From Chitinophagaceae bacterium (lineage in GTDB: Bacteria > Bacteroidota > Bacteroidia > Chitinophagales > Chitinophagaceae): a stretch of 64,000 nt of DNA. Made by a program: the position numbers and the translations under genes. Below, piece by piece: positions 25,422-33,063 of the stretch; the stretch's first letter is position 1; the number at the start of each line of letters is the position of its first letter. The notes under the pieces were generated by a model, which made no database searches, was not told the origin of the DNA, and saw only the letters and a list, made by a program, of their open reading frames with translations. The stretch is taken from positions 1 to 64,000 of the forward strand of contig SEAC01000017.1 of the NCBI GenBank assembly GCA_004173235.1, in the 5' to 3' direction.

Positions 25422-26348
25422 TCACTTTCCGTCACCGCTTGCCCGCTTCAGTATATCCCGCTCTTCCTCGCTGAGGCTCTTGAAGCCTTTCTGGTTGATT
25501 TTGTCGAGGATCTCGTCTACGCGTTGCTGCGTGAAGTTGGTCGACTTCTTGAACGGCGGCACAGTGGCGTTATAAAACAGTTCGTCTTTGAACGATGCAC
25601 GTTTGCCCGGGCGCTCGGGGTTGAAAAGATTCACCCACCAGTCCCATGCGCGGTTCATCCACGCCGACCAGTCGCTGCCGCGCGCCTGTGCCGACTGGAA
25701 GAGGAAGCCCATGATGGCACCGGCGATGTACGCAATATGCATCCCGGTGTTGCTGAGTGGTATGGAGGCAAGGTTGATCAGTCCGTAGACCAGCGTAAGC
25801 ACCCACAGCGGGATGCCGCCGCGCAGCATCGGGAAGAGGCGGAAGTTGGGCGCCTTTACTGCAGCGGCCACCGCGATGGCCATCACGCCTGCACCCGCGC
25901 CCCAAAGCTGCACACCCTCATTGTGCGCGCGCAGCGCGGGCACGAGGTTGTATGCCGCGAGGAACAGCACTGCGCCCGCAAGCGATCCATAGAGAAAAAG
26001 CGGGATGATCTTGCGATACCCCGTGAGATCCTGGTAGATAAAACCAAAGCCGAGGAGCCACACAAGGTTGCCGATCACGGGCCAGATGCCGTCGTGCACA
26101 AACGCGTGCGTGAAGAGCGTCCAAGGGCGCGACACGAGTGTGCCGAGATCGGCCGGGAGCGCCACCCATGGGAACATCTCGGCGTGGTAACGCGCGGAGC
26201 CTTCTTTGTAGTAGGTAAACGTATACACTACCTGGATGAACGCGAACGTTACGAAAACGATCAGTAGCAGTGCAATAAGATTCATCAGCGCATTGCCATC
26301 GGCACCCACGGTAAGCTTCCTGCGATTTTGCTGAGGATAGTAAGACAT
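25422..26348 (-). CDS. Rhomboid-family membrane protein lacking the catalytic serine (pseudo-rhomboid)
   Basis: A 308-residue protein with six predicted transmembrane helices and a soluble C-terminal tail ending in a helix rich in Glu and Lys. The rhomboid fold features are present: HAFVHDGIWPVIGNLVWLLG and, in the last helix, H204 in GMHIAYIAG. At the serine motif, however, it reads WGAGAGVMAI: residue 152 is Gly where an active enzyme has Ser (GASAG or GASG). The codon is GGT, so more than one base differs from TCN codons. It is probably a non-proteolytic partner of the active rhomboid just upstream. The -7 box ends 4 nt before the ATG. Confidence 0.85.
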   Translation of the reverse strand: MSYYPQQNRRKLTVGADGNALMNLIALLLIVFVTFAFIQVVYTFTYYKEGSARYHAEMFPWVALPADLGTLVSRPWTLFTHAFVHDGIWPVIGNLVWLLGFGFIYQDLTGYRKIIPLFLYGSLAGAVLFLAAYNLVPALRAHNEGVQLWGAGAGVMAIAVAAAVKAPNFRLFPMLRGGIPLWVLTLVYGLINLASIPLSNTGMHIAYIAGAIMGFLFQSAQARGSDWSAWMNRAWDWWVNLFNPERPGKRASFKDELFYNATVPPFKKSTNFTQQRVDEILDKINQKGFKSLSEEERDILKRASGDGK

Positions 26349-26352
26349 AGTG

Positions 26353-26360
26353 CAAAGGTA
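26353..26360 (-). promoter_or_regulatory. -7 box of pseudo-rhomboid gene (near-leaderless)
   Basis: TACCTTTG on the minus strand, a perfect TAnnTTTG match, ends 4 nt before the ATG at 26348. It is an internal promoter after the active rhomboid gene. Confidence 0.65.
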
Positions 26361-26373
26361 GACCGGGATCGTC

Positions 26374-26437
26374 AGCCGTGAGCCGTGAGCGCTCCGACAA
26401 TAGGAAGACTGTGCTCACAGAATACGGCTGATAGCTC
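26374..26437. repeat. Degenerate heptad element H5 (between the two rhomboid genes)
   Basis: Left GTCAGCC, GTGAGCC, GTGAGCG. Right part has GCTCACAG and CGGCTGATAGCTCAGG. Arms are shorter and less perfect than in H4, but the same GTGAGCC unit is used. Confidence 0.6.
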
Positions 26438-26440
26438 AGG

Positions 26441-27085
26441 TCAATAGAAGCGGCGGCGGCCACCGCGTTTCTGCCAGAACAAAACGAGTATGAAACCAGT
26501 AAGGGCGCCGCCCAGGTGCGCGAAGTGCGCAATGCCGTCGCTGGTTGGGTTGAAGCCGCCAAACAGGTCGATGGCGATATACACTACTGCGAGCCACTTC
26601 AGCTTGATGGGAAACGGTATGAACAGCAGGTACATCTCCGTGTTGGGAAACAGGAAAGCGCAGGCCGCGAAGATGCCCATCACGGCACCCGATGCGCCCA
26701 CGGCGATGCTGTAGCTGCCCGTGAGCTGCTGCACCAGCAGGTGCACCAGCGCCGCACCCAGGCCGCAGGCGAGGTAGAAGTTGAGAAAGCGCTTCGGGCC
26801 CCACACCATTTCGAGCATCTTGCCGAAGGTCCACAGCGCAAACATGTTGAACAGGATATGTCCAAAGGAGCCGTGCGTGAACATGTGCGTTGCCAGCTGG
26901 TACACTTCGAAGCCGGCGCCGAAGGGCCATAGCGCAAGCTTTTCGGTGAGGCTGAATGGTATCGGCGCACTCGCACCGTAATTGTCGCCCAGCATCTGGA
27001 TGATGAAGACCACTACGTTGGTGACGATGAGGCCGCGCACCACGGGCGGCATCTGGTTGGGACGGTAATATTGAAATCGGCTCAT
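26441..27085 (-). CDS. Rhomboid family intramembrane serine protease
   Basis: Cleaves transmembrane substrates within the bilayer. The 214-residue six-helix protein has all active-site features: HMFTHGSFGHILFNMFALW (oxyanion His/Asn), VGASGAVMGIFA with nucleophile Ser132, and AHFAHLGGALTG with catalytic His190. It starts 2 bp after the rlmD stop, so they form one operon, and the pseudo-rhomboid gene follows. Substrates are unknown. Confidence 0.93.
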   Translation of the reverse strand: MSRFQYYRPNQMPPVVRGLIVTNVVVFIIQMLGDNYGASAPIPFSLTEKLALWPFGAGFEVYQLATHMFTHGSFGHILFNMFALWTFGKMLEMVWGPKRFLNFYLACGLGAALVHLLVQQLTGSYSIAVGASGAVMGIFAACAFLFPNTEMYLLFIPFPIKLKWLAVVYIAIDLFGGFNPTSDGIAHFAHLGGALTGFILVLFWQKRGGRRRFY

Positions 27086-27087
27086 GG

Positions 27088-28500
27088 TTATCGGAGTTTC
27101 AGTTGCACCACATTCTCGATATGGTGCGTATGAGGGAACATGTCGACGGGTCGCACGCGCGTTACGGCATACTTCGCATCGAGGAGCGCGAGGTCGCGGG
27201 CCTGCGTGGCGGGATTGCAGCTGACGTATACCACCGTTGGGGCTTCCATCTCAAGGATCTTGTTTACGAGCTTCTCGTGCATGCCGGCGCGCGGCGGGTC
27301 GGTGATCAGCACATCGGGACGGCCATGCGTTGCGAAGAATTCATCGTTGCACACGTCGATCACATCGCCTGCGGTAAAGAAAGCATGTTCAATGTTGTTG
27401 AGCGCTGCGTTTTCTTTTGCATCACCAATGGCGGCTTCAATAAGCTCCACGCCCACGATCTTTTTTGCGCCGCGGCTGCAGAAGATGCCGATAGAGCCCG
27501 TGCCGCAATAAAGATCATACAATACCTGCGACCCATCCAGCTCGGCAAACTCGCGCGTGACCTGGTAAAGTCGCTCGCCCTGCTTCGTGTTGGTCTGGAA
27601 AAAACTTTTCGGCCCGATCTTGAACCGGAAGGCTTCGAGCTGCTCGATGGCGTAGCCGGTGCCGGTATACACCTGTGGCTCTAGGTCGAACATCGAGTCG
27701 TTCCACTTGAGGTTGATGGTATAGAGCAGCGTAGTGATCTCGGGGAAGCTTTGCTTCACGAATTCGAGCAGGGCGATGCGCTGCTTTTCGCGCTCTTCGC
27801 CAAAAACGATGTTCACCATTAGTTCGCCCGTGGTGCACAGGCGCACCTGCATCGTACGCAGCATGCCCACGTGGGCGCGGATGTCGTAAAAAGAAATTCC
27901 GTTTGCACGTGCAAAGTCGCGCACGGCGTTGCGGATGCGGTTGCTGATATCGTCCTGCAGCCAGCATTTTTCGATGGCTACCACTTTGTCGAAGAACCCG
28001 CGCGCGTGGAAGCCCGCCGATCCCGGCAGCGGATCGTCGTAGGATTCGCCGGAGGGGCTTGGTTTCCCCGGCGTGAACTCTTTCGTTGAAAAAGTATACT
28101 CCAGCTTATTGCGGTAAAAACGGTCTTCGGGCGCGCCAACGATCGGCTCGAAAGGGGGCAGGGCCACCTTGCCGATGCGCGTGAGGTTGTCGAACACCTG
28201 CTGCTGCTTGAATTGCAGTTGCTTCGCATAGGGCAGCATCTGCCACTGGCAACCGCCGCACACACCGAAGTGCTGGCAAAACGGCTGCACGCGCTCGGCT
28301 GCATATTGGTGAAAGCGCACAGCGTGACCTTCGGCCCAATCCTTCTTGTTTTTGCCAAGGCGCACATCCACAACGTCGCCAGGCACAACGCCCTCGATGA
28401 AGATCACTTTTCCATCCTGGCGGGCGAGGCTTTTTCCTTCGGCGGCATAGGCCTCTACGATAACACTTTCGAGGATCCGTGGCTGTTGATTTCTTCTCAC
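27088..28500 (-). CDS. rlmD: 23S rRNA (uracil-1939-C5)-methyltransferase RlmD family
   Basis: SAM-dependent m5U methyltransferase of 23S rRNA. The 470-residue protein has an N-terminal TRAM domain, the Fe-S cysteines of CQHFGVCGGCQWQ, the methyltransferase motif YDLYCGTGSIGIF, DPPRAGMHEK and the catalytic Cys in VYVSCNPATQARDL. It starts with GTG at 28500, supported by a perfect -7 box ending 4 nt upstream. RlmCD-type enzymes can have other target uridines, so the exact site is inferred. Confidence 0.88.
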   Translation of the reverse strand: MRRNQQPRILESVIVEAYAAEGKSLARQDGKVIFIEGVVPGDVVDVRLGKNKKDWAEGHAVRFHQYAAERVQPFCQHFGVCGGCQWQMLPYAKQLQFKQQQVFDNLTRIGKVALPPFEPIVGAPEDRFYRNKLEYTFSTKEFTPGKPSPSGESYDDPLPGSAGFHARGFFDKVVAIEKCWLQDDISNRIRNAVRDFARANGISFYDIRAHVGMLRTMQVRLCTTGELMVNIVFGEEREKQRIALLEFVKQSFPEITTLLYTINLKWNDSMFDLEPQVYTGTGYAIEQLEAFRFKIGPKSFFQTNTKQGERLYQVTREFAELDGSQVLYDLYCGTGSIGIFCSRGAKKIVGVELIEAAIGDAKENAALNNIEHAFFTAGDVIDVCNDEFFATHGRPDVLITDPPRAGMHEKLVNKILEMEAPTVVYVSCNPATQARDLALLDAKYAVTRVRPVDMFPHTHHIENVVQLKLR

Positions 28501-28504
28501 GCCT

Positions 28505-28512
28505 CAAAAGTA
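28505..28512 (-). promoter_or_regulatory. -7 box of rlmD (near-leaderless)
   Basis: TACTTTTG on the minus strand, a perfect TAnnTTTG match, 4 nt before the GTG start. Confidence 0.6.
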
Positions 28513-28725
28513 CGGGCAGCGGGCCTGCCGGGGCCGTCGAGTTTGCTGTTTGCCCTTGCTTTGGCAATCCGCTAACACATCCTTTTTGGTCAATTGGCGG
28601 GATTCCGTATTTTCATCGGTACCAATACCAACTGCATGCAAAAGCTCACTGCCTGCCTGCTCTTATTATTCCCTTGAGCATAGAACCGGATGATTGCGCC
28701 GCGCTGCCCCCCAACAACTAAACTC

Positions 28726-29709
28726 ATGAAAAAGATCTTGATACCTATCGTTTTGCTTGCCTGCACGTTGCGCGCCAGCGCCTGCATCAACGGTGAGACG
28801 CGCGAACTCAAAGACGGCACCGTGCTTTTTGCCGACCCCGGCGACGAGAACCGTGTTCCGAGAGGTCATGCTTTCAACGACATCAACTACGGCCGCGTGA
28901 TGGCAAGCCTCGAAGCCGGCTGGCGACGCACCGGTCATGCAGAATACCGCTCGGATATGGGCGTGCTGCTCATCCTGCAAAAAAAATACAGCGAAGCGCG
29001 CAACCTCTACCTCGAGCTGGAGCGGAGCAAGCCGGGGCGATACTCAACAGCGTCCAACCTCGGTACGGTGTACGAGCTGATGGGGAGGAACGACTCGGCG
29101 CTGCATTGGATACGCCGCGCGGTGGCCATCAACCCTGCTTCGCACAAAGGTTCCGAGTGGATCCACGTCAACATCCTCGAAGCGAAGGTGGCCGGCAAGA
29201 CCGATCCTGCAACCGCGGAATTGCTCGACATTGACTTCGGTACGGATGCGCGCCCCGCCGCACCTCGGCAACACGCGTCTTACGCGAAGCTTGACGAGGC
29301 GCTGTCGTACCAGTTGAGCGAGCGGATGTCGTTCATCGCACCGCCCGATCCGGTGATCGGCCGCCTGCTGTTTGAGCTGGGTAACGTACGCTGGCTGCAG
29401 GGTGATCTGTATTCCGTTCCGGATGTGTACGCGGCCGCGCAGCGCTACGGCTTTCGCGACACCTTGCTGACGCGCCGCCTCGCGCGCATCCATGGCGAGT
29501 TGCGGGCGAAGTTGGCAGGCGATACCACTGCGCAGGCTATCGGGCGCGAAGAGGCGGCCGATACGGCGCGCTTTGCATACACTACAAACCCCGAGGCGGG
29601 CGAAGCGCCGAAGGTGAAGCGTCGCGAAGGACTTTTCTGGGCTGTAGGAGCCGGTTTCCTGCTGCTGCTTGGCTTTGTAGGATTTCTGTTTGGCCGTCGT
29701 ACGCGCTGA
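28726..29709 (+). CDS. TPR protein with signal peptide and C-terminal membrane anchor
   Basis: A 327-residue protein. Signal peptide MKKILIPIVLLACTLRASA with a Cys right after. Tetratricopeptide-like repeats lie at about 60-130 (AEYRSDMGVLLILQKKYSEARNLY, STASNLGTVYELMGRNDSALHWIRRAVAINPAS), a second helical region at 200-270, and one transmembrane helix near the end (GLFWAVGAGFLLLLGFVGFLFG) followed by RRTR. It probably faces the periplasm. ATG 28726 is chosen over an upstream in-frame ATG at 28690, as the signal peptide begins there. Function unknown. Confidence 0.75.
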   Translation: MKKILIPIVLLACTLRASACINGETRELKDGTVLFADPGDENRVPRGHAFNDINYGRVMASLEAGWRRTGHAEYRSDMGVLLILQKKYSEARNLYLELERSKPGRYSTASNLGTVYELMGRNDSALHWIRRAVAINPASHKGSEWIHVNILEAKVAGKTDPATAELLDIDFGTDARPAAPRQHASYAKLDEALSYQLSERMSFIAPPDPVIGRLLFELGNVRWLQGDLYSVPDVYAAAQRYGFRDTLLTRRLARIHGELRAKLAGDTTAQAIGREEAADTARFAYTTNPEAGEAPKVKRREGLFWAVGAGFLLLLGFVGFLFGRRTR

Positions 29710-29781
29710 GCACCGACCCTCCTTCGTAAATCGCCTCCACAAAAGACGCATTCGCACCCGCGCGCACAGGGACGGCCGCGC

Positions 29782-29789
29782 TAGCTTTG
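29782..29789 (+). promoter_or_regulatory. -7 box of RibD-like gene
   Basis: TAGCTTTG, a perfect TAnnTTTG match, 16 nt before the ATG at 29806. Confidence 0.6.
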
Positions 29790-29805
29790 CTTCAAAACAA
29801 ACCGT

Positions 29806-30363
29806 ATGCGCAAACTCAAGTTGCAGGTGCAGGTGAGCCTCGATGGCTATGTGGCCGGTCCTAATGGCGAAATGGACTGGATGAACTTCCAGTGGGATGA
29901 TGCCTTGAAGCAATACACGCAGGAACTCACCGATACGATGGATACCATCCTGCTGGGACGGAAAATGGCTGAAGGCTTCATCCCCTACTGGGCGGGCGTT
30001 GCAGCCGACGATCAGCATACCGAGCAAGCAGTGGGACGTATTTTTACGGATGCGGAGCGCGTGGTGTTCAGCCGCTCACTCCAGCAGTCGCCCTGGCCCG
30101 GAGTGGCGCTGGCCAATGATCTCGAAGCCGAAGTGCGGCGCCTGAAAGCAGCCGATGGCAAGGACATCATCGTATATGGTGGTGCAGAACTCGTGTCCGG
30201 CCTCCTCCGCGCCCGGCTCATCGACGAGATCCACCTGTTTGTCAATCCAACCGCCATAGGTGAGGGGCTCTCCATCTTTCGCGACCGCTGCAACTTCGCG
30301 CTCATCAAGGCAACACCGTTCGGCTGCGGCATCGTAGTGTTGCACTACGCAACGAGCGCGTGA
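29806..30363 (+). CDS. Dihydrofolate reductase-fold protein (RibD C-terminal family)
   Basis: A 185-residue NAD(P)H-dependent reductase-fold protein. It begins MRKLKLQVQVSLDGYVAGPN, has EMDWMNFQWDD and MDTILLGRKMAEGF, and ends with the family motif DIIVYGGAELVSGLLRARLIDEIHLFVNPTAIGEGLSIF. Such stand-alone proteins are common in Bacteroidota and are not part of riboflavin synthesis; the substrate is unknown. Its stop overlaps the start of the next gene by 4 bp (GTGA). Confidence 0.87.
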   Translation: MRKLKLQVQVSLDGYVAGPNGEMDWMNFQWDDALKQYTQELTDTMDTILLGRKMAEGFIPYWAGVAADDQHTEQAVGRIFTDAERVVFSRSLQQSPWPGVALANDLEAEVRRLKAADGKDIIVYGGAELVSGLLRARLIDEIHLFVNPTAIGEGLSIFRDRCNFALIKATPFGCGIVVLHYATSA

Positions 30364-31079
30364 AACTGGTAGCCTGGAATTGCAACATGGCCTTTCGAAA
30401 AAAGGCGGCGGCGCTGGCAGCAGAGGCCGCCGACATCCTCGTGTTGCCGGAGTGCGAATGCCCGGACCGGTTGCAGTTTCGGGACGGTGAACGCCTCCCT
30501 TCGGATTCTGCCTGGTTTGGGTCGAACCCGCACAAAGGCCTGGGGGTGCTGGCCTATGGCGCTTACCGCCTGCGCGTGCTGCACCAAGATCATGGACTCT
30601 TTCGCACCATCGTTCCCATAGAGGTCACGGGCGGCCCGATGTCCTTCACGCTGTTTGCCGTGTGGGCCAACAATCCATCCGACAAGGATGGTGCTTACGT
30701 AACGCAGGTGTGGAAGGCGGTGCAGCATTACGAACAGCTTTTTCGCAAAGGTCCGGTGCTGCTCGCGGGCGATTTCAATAGCAACAGCATCTGGGACCGG
30801 CCCCGCCGCGTGGGCAATCATTCGGCCCTGGTGCAGCGCCTCGCGGGCTACGGCATTCACAGCCTGTATCATCGGCACTACGCGCAGGAACACGGAAAGG
30901 AACTGCATCCAACGCATTACCTCTACCGGCATGCCGATAAGCCCTATCACCTGGATTATTGCTTTGCTTCGAACACGTTGTTGCAGCGCCTCGATTCGAT
31001 CCGCGTGGGTGTGCACCACGAGTGGTCGGCATGGAGCGACCATATGCCGCTGATCGCAGAGTTCAGGGATGCTGACTAG
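30360..31079 (+). CDS. Endonuclease/exonuclease/phosphatase family protein
   Basis: A 239-residue soluble EEP-domain protein: KLVAWNCNMAFRKKA (first motif, Asn), ILVLPECECP (metal-ligand Glu), VLLAGDFNSNSIWD (catalytic Asp/Asn) and the final WSDHMPLIAEF (SDH). No signal peptide, so cytoplasmic. It begins with GTG overlapping the upstream stop, so it is coupled to the RibD-like gene. The last four bases (CTAG) are shared with the stop of the convergent gene. Substrate unknown. Confidence 0.85.
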   Translation: MKLVAWNCNMAFRKKAAALAAEAADILVLPECECPDRLQFRDGERLPSDSAWFGSNPHKGLGVLAYGAYRLRVLHQDHGLFRTIVPIEVTGGPMSFTLFAVWANNPSDKDGAYVTQVWKAVQHYEQLFRKGPVLLAGDFNSNSIWDRPRRVGNHSALVQRLAGYGIHSLYHRHYAQEHGKELHPTHYLYRHADKPYHLDYCFASNTLLQRLDSIRVGVHHEWSAWSDHMPLIAEFRDAD

Positions 31080-31384
31080 CCTTCGAGCAGCTTCATGAGT
31101 TCTTCCATCGTGTCTTTCAGTGCTCCGGAACCTTCGTCGAACAATACGTCCTTCGCTTTCTTCGATGCTTTCGGGTCGTTCGATTTCTTCACCGTTGCGC
31201 GCACCGGCGCTACCGCTTCAAAAAAAGGCGCGATCACGGACTCATACTGCGGGTTCGCTTCGAGGGTTTGCAGGAGGTCTTCATAGTCGTCGATAATGCT
31301 ATAGATCTCTTTCACGTTGTCGGCCGTGTGGCGGCGTGGAATGCGGCCAAAAAGCTCCTGCACTGTTTCTCGGGCTTCACTCAT
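31076..31384 (-). CDS. Small hypothetical protein (102 aa)
   Basis: A helical, acidic protein that starts MSEARETVQELFGRIPRRHT and ends KDTMEELMKLLEG. Lys-rich middle (VKKSNDPKASKKAKDVLFDEG). The frame is open far upstream, but only antisense to the next gene, and a TACCTTAG box lies 17 nt before ATG 31384. The convergent overlap (CTAG) with the EEP gene marks its end. Function unknown. Confidence 0.7.
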   Translation of the reverse strand: MSEARETVQELFGRIPRRHTADNVKEIYSIIDDYEDLLQTLEANPQYESVIAPFFEAVAPVRATVKKSNDPKASKKAKDVLFDEGSGALKDTMEELMKLLEG

Positions 31385-31549
31385 ACATGGAATCGTTGCC
31401 TCTAAGGTAGCGGCAGGCCATTGCATTTTCGGGAAACCAACGATCCGCACGCAAAGTATTTTCGCTGTGGCGCAAATCGTTTTAACCCTTCCATCCAACC
31501 CTTTTGGGCTATTTTTACGACTTACGTACGGAAAAACTATAGAACGACC

Positions 31550-33058
31550 ATGAAGCGTATTGCCTCCCTGTTCTTTTTCGCCCTGGCGCTCAACGCAAAT
31601 GCGCAAAAGCCCGCCGCCCCGAAAACGCCCGTAAAAACGCCTGCGCGCACCGCTGCTGCCGCAGTGGCCAAAGCCGGCAGCTACGAGATCAAAGTGACAC
31701 TGAAGCCTTTCAAGAACCAGTGGATCTACCTCGGGCATTATTACGGAAAGACGCTCCCCATCATCGACTCGGTAAAGCTCAACGACCGTAGCGAAGGCAC
31801 CTTCCGCGGCAACAAAACGCTGGGGGGCGGCATCTACCTCGTGGGCTACCCCGACCGCGCCCGCAACTTCGAGATCCTCATCGACAAGTCGCAGCGCTTC
31901 AGCATCATTGCCGATACGGCAACGCTTCCTGCGCAGATCGTTTTTATCAACTCGCCCGAGAATACCGCGTTTCACGAATACCAGAACGCGATGAGCGCAG
32001 CGGGCCGCGAGGCCGATTCGCTGGTGCGTGTACGCAGCGCCCAGCCCGAGGATTCCGCCCGCCTCACGAAGCGCCTCGAGGCCATCAACCAGGACGTGCT
32101 GGCCTACCGCGCCCGCCTTATGACCCAGGATCCGAACAGCCTGATGGCCGCATTGCTGAAGGCGATGAAGGATCCCGAAATGCCGGTAAAAACGCCGCGC
32201 ACCCGCGAAGACTCCTTGTATAATTACAGGTATTATAAAAATCACTATTTCGATGGAGTGGCCTTCTACGACGAGCGCCTTTCCCGCACGCCGTTCTTCG
32301 AAGGCAAAGTAGACCGCTACTTCGACCAACTGATCTATCCTGCGGCCGACTCGGTGATTCGCGAGATGGACAACATCATGGCCTTTGCGCAGATCAACAA
32401 AGAGATGGAACGCTTCTTCCTGCTGAAGTGGGTGAACCGCTACCTCAACTTCAAATACATGTGGGAAGACCAGGTGTATGCGCACCTCTACGAAAAATAT
32501 TTCCAGACGAAGAAGTACGATTGGATATCGGAGAAGGGCGAAGAGATCATCCGCAACCGTTATTACAGCGTGGTGATGAACATCACGGGAAAGCCGGCAT
32601 CCGACATCGAGCTGCCCGATTCGAACGGAAAGAAAACAACGCTCTACGAAGTGAAGGCGCCGCTAACGCTCCTCGTGATCTGGGATCCTACCTGCAGCCA
32701 CTGCAAGGAAACGCTTCCCAAGATCGACACGCTCTTTCAGGAAAAATGGAAGGCGCAGGGCGTGAAGATCTACGCGCTCGCCAAGGAGACCGACGGCTCG
32801 CGCAAAGACTGGACGGACTTCATCGTGAAGAAGAGCCTCAAAGGCTGGACGCACGTGTATTATTCGAAGGCCGCCGAAAAGGAACGCGTAGACAACAACA
32901 TTCCCAGCTACTCGCAGCTCTTCGACGTGCAGTCGTTCCCCACGCTGTTCCTGCTCGATGACGAGAAGCGCATTGTTGCGAAAAAGTTTGGCGAAGCGCA
33001 GGCGGATGAGATCATCCAGATGCGTTTGAAAGAAAAGAAATCAACCGGTTCCAAATAG
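31550..33058 (+). CDS. Periplasmic thioredoxin-like protein with DUF4369/DUF5106-type N-terminal region
   Basis: A 502-residue exported protein. Signal peptide 1-19 (ending NANAQ), an Ala/Pro/Lys-rich linker, a beta-rich DUF4369-like domain (YEIKVTLKPFKNQWIYLGHYYGKTLPIID), a helical region (about 150-330) and a C-terminal TlpA/ResA thioredoxin domain with CSHC in LLVIWDPTCSHCKETLPKID and cis-Pro in FDVQSFPTLFLLD. Expected to be a thiol-disulfide oxidoreductase of the periplasm. It is followed after 5 bp by a parvulin gene, which suggests a shared job in envelope protein folding. The start is ATG 31550, as the upstream open frame is not coding. Confidence 0.87.
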   Translation: MKRIASLFFFALALNANAQKPAAPKTPVKTPARTAAAAVAKAGSYEIKVTLKPFKNQWIYLGHYYGKTLPIIDSVKLNDRSEGTFRGNKTLGGGIYLVGYPDRARNFEILIDKSQRFSIIADTATLPAQIVFINSPENTAFHEYQNAMSAAGREADSLVRVRSAQPEDSARLTKRLEAINQDVLAYRARLMTQDPNSLMAALLKAMKDPEMPVKTPRTREDSLYNYRYYKNHYFDGVAFYDERLSRTPFFEGKVDRYFDQLIYPAADSVIREMDNIMAFAQINKEMERFFLLKWVNRYLNFKYMWEDQVYAHLYEKYFQTKKYDWISEKGEEIIRNRYYSVVMNITGKPASDIELPDSNGKKTTLYEVKAPLTLLVIWDPTCSHCKETLPKIDTLFQEKWKAQGVKIYALAKETDGSRKDWTDFIVKKSLKGWTHVYYSKAAEKERVDNNIPSYSQLFDVQSFPTLFLLDDEKRIVAKKFGEAQADEIIQMRLKEKKSTGSK

Positions 33059-33063
33059 TATTT

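Noticed and set aside
31385-32485. Long minus-strand extension of the 102-residue hypothetical protein
   Set aside because: It is antisense to the signal peptide and N-terminal domains of the thioredoxin-like protein.
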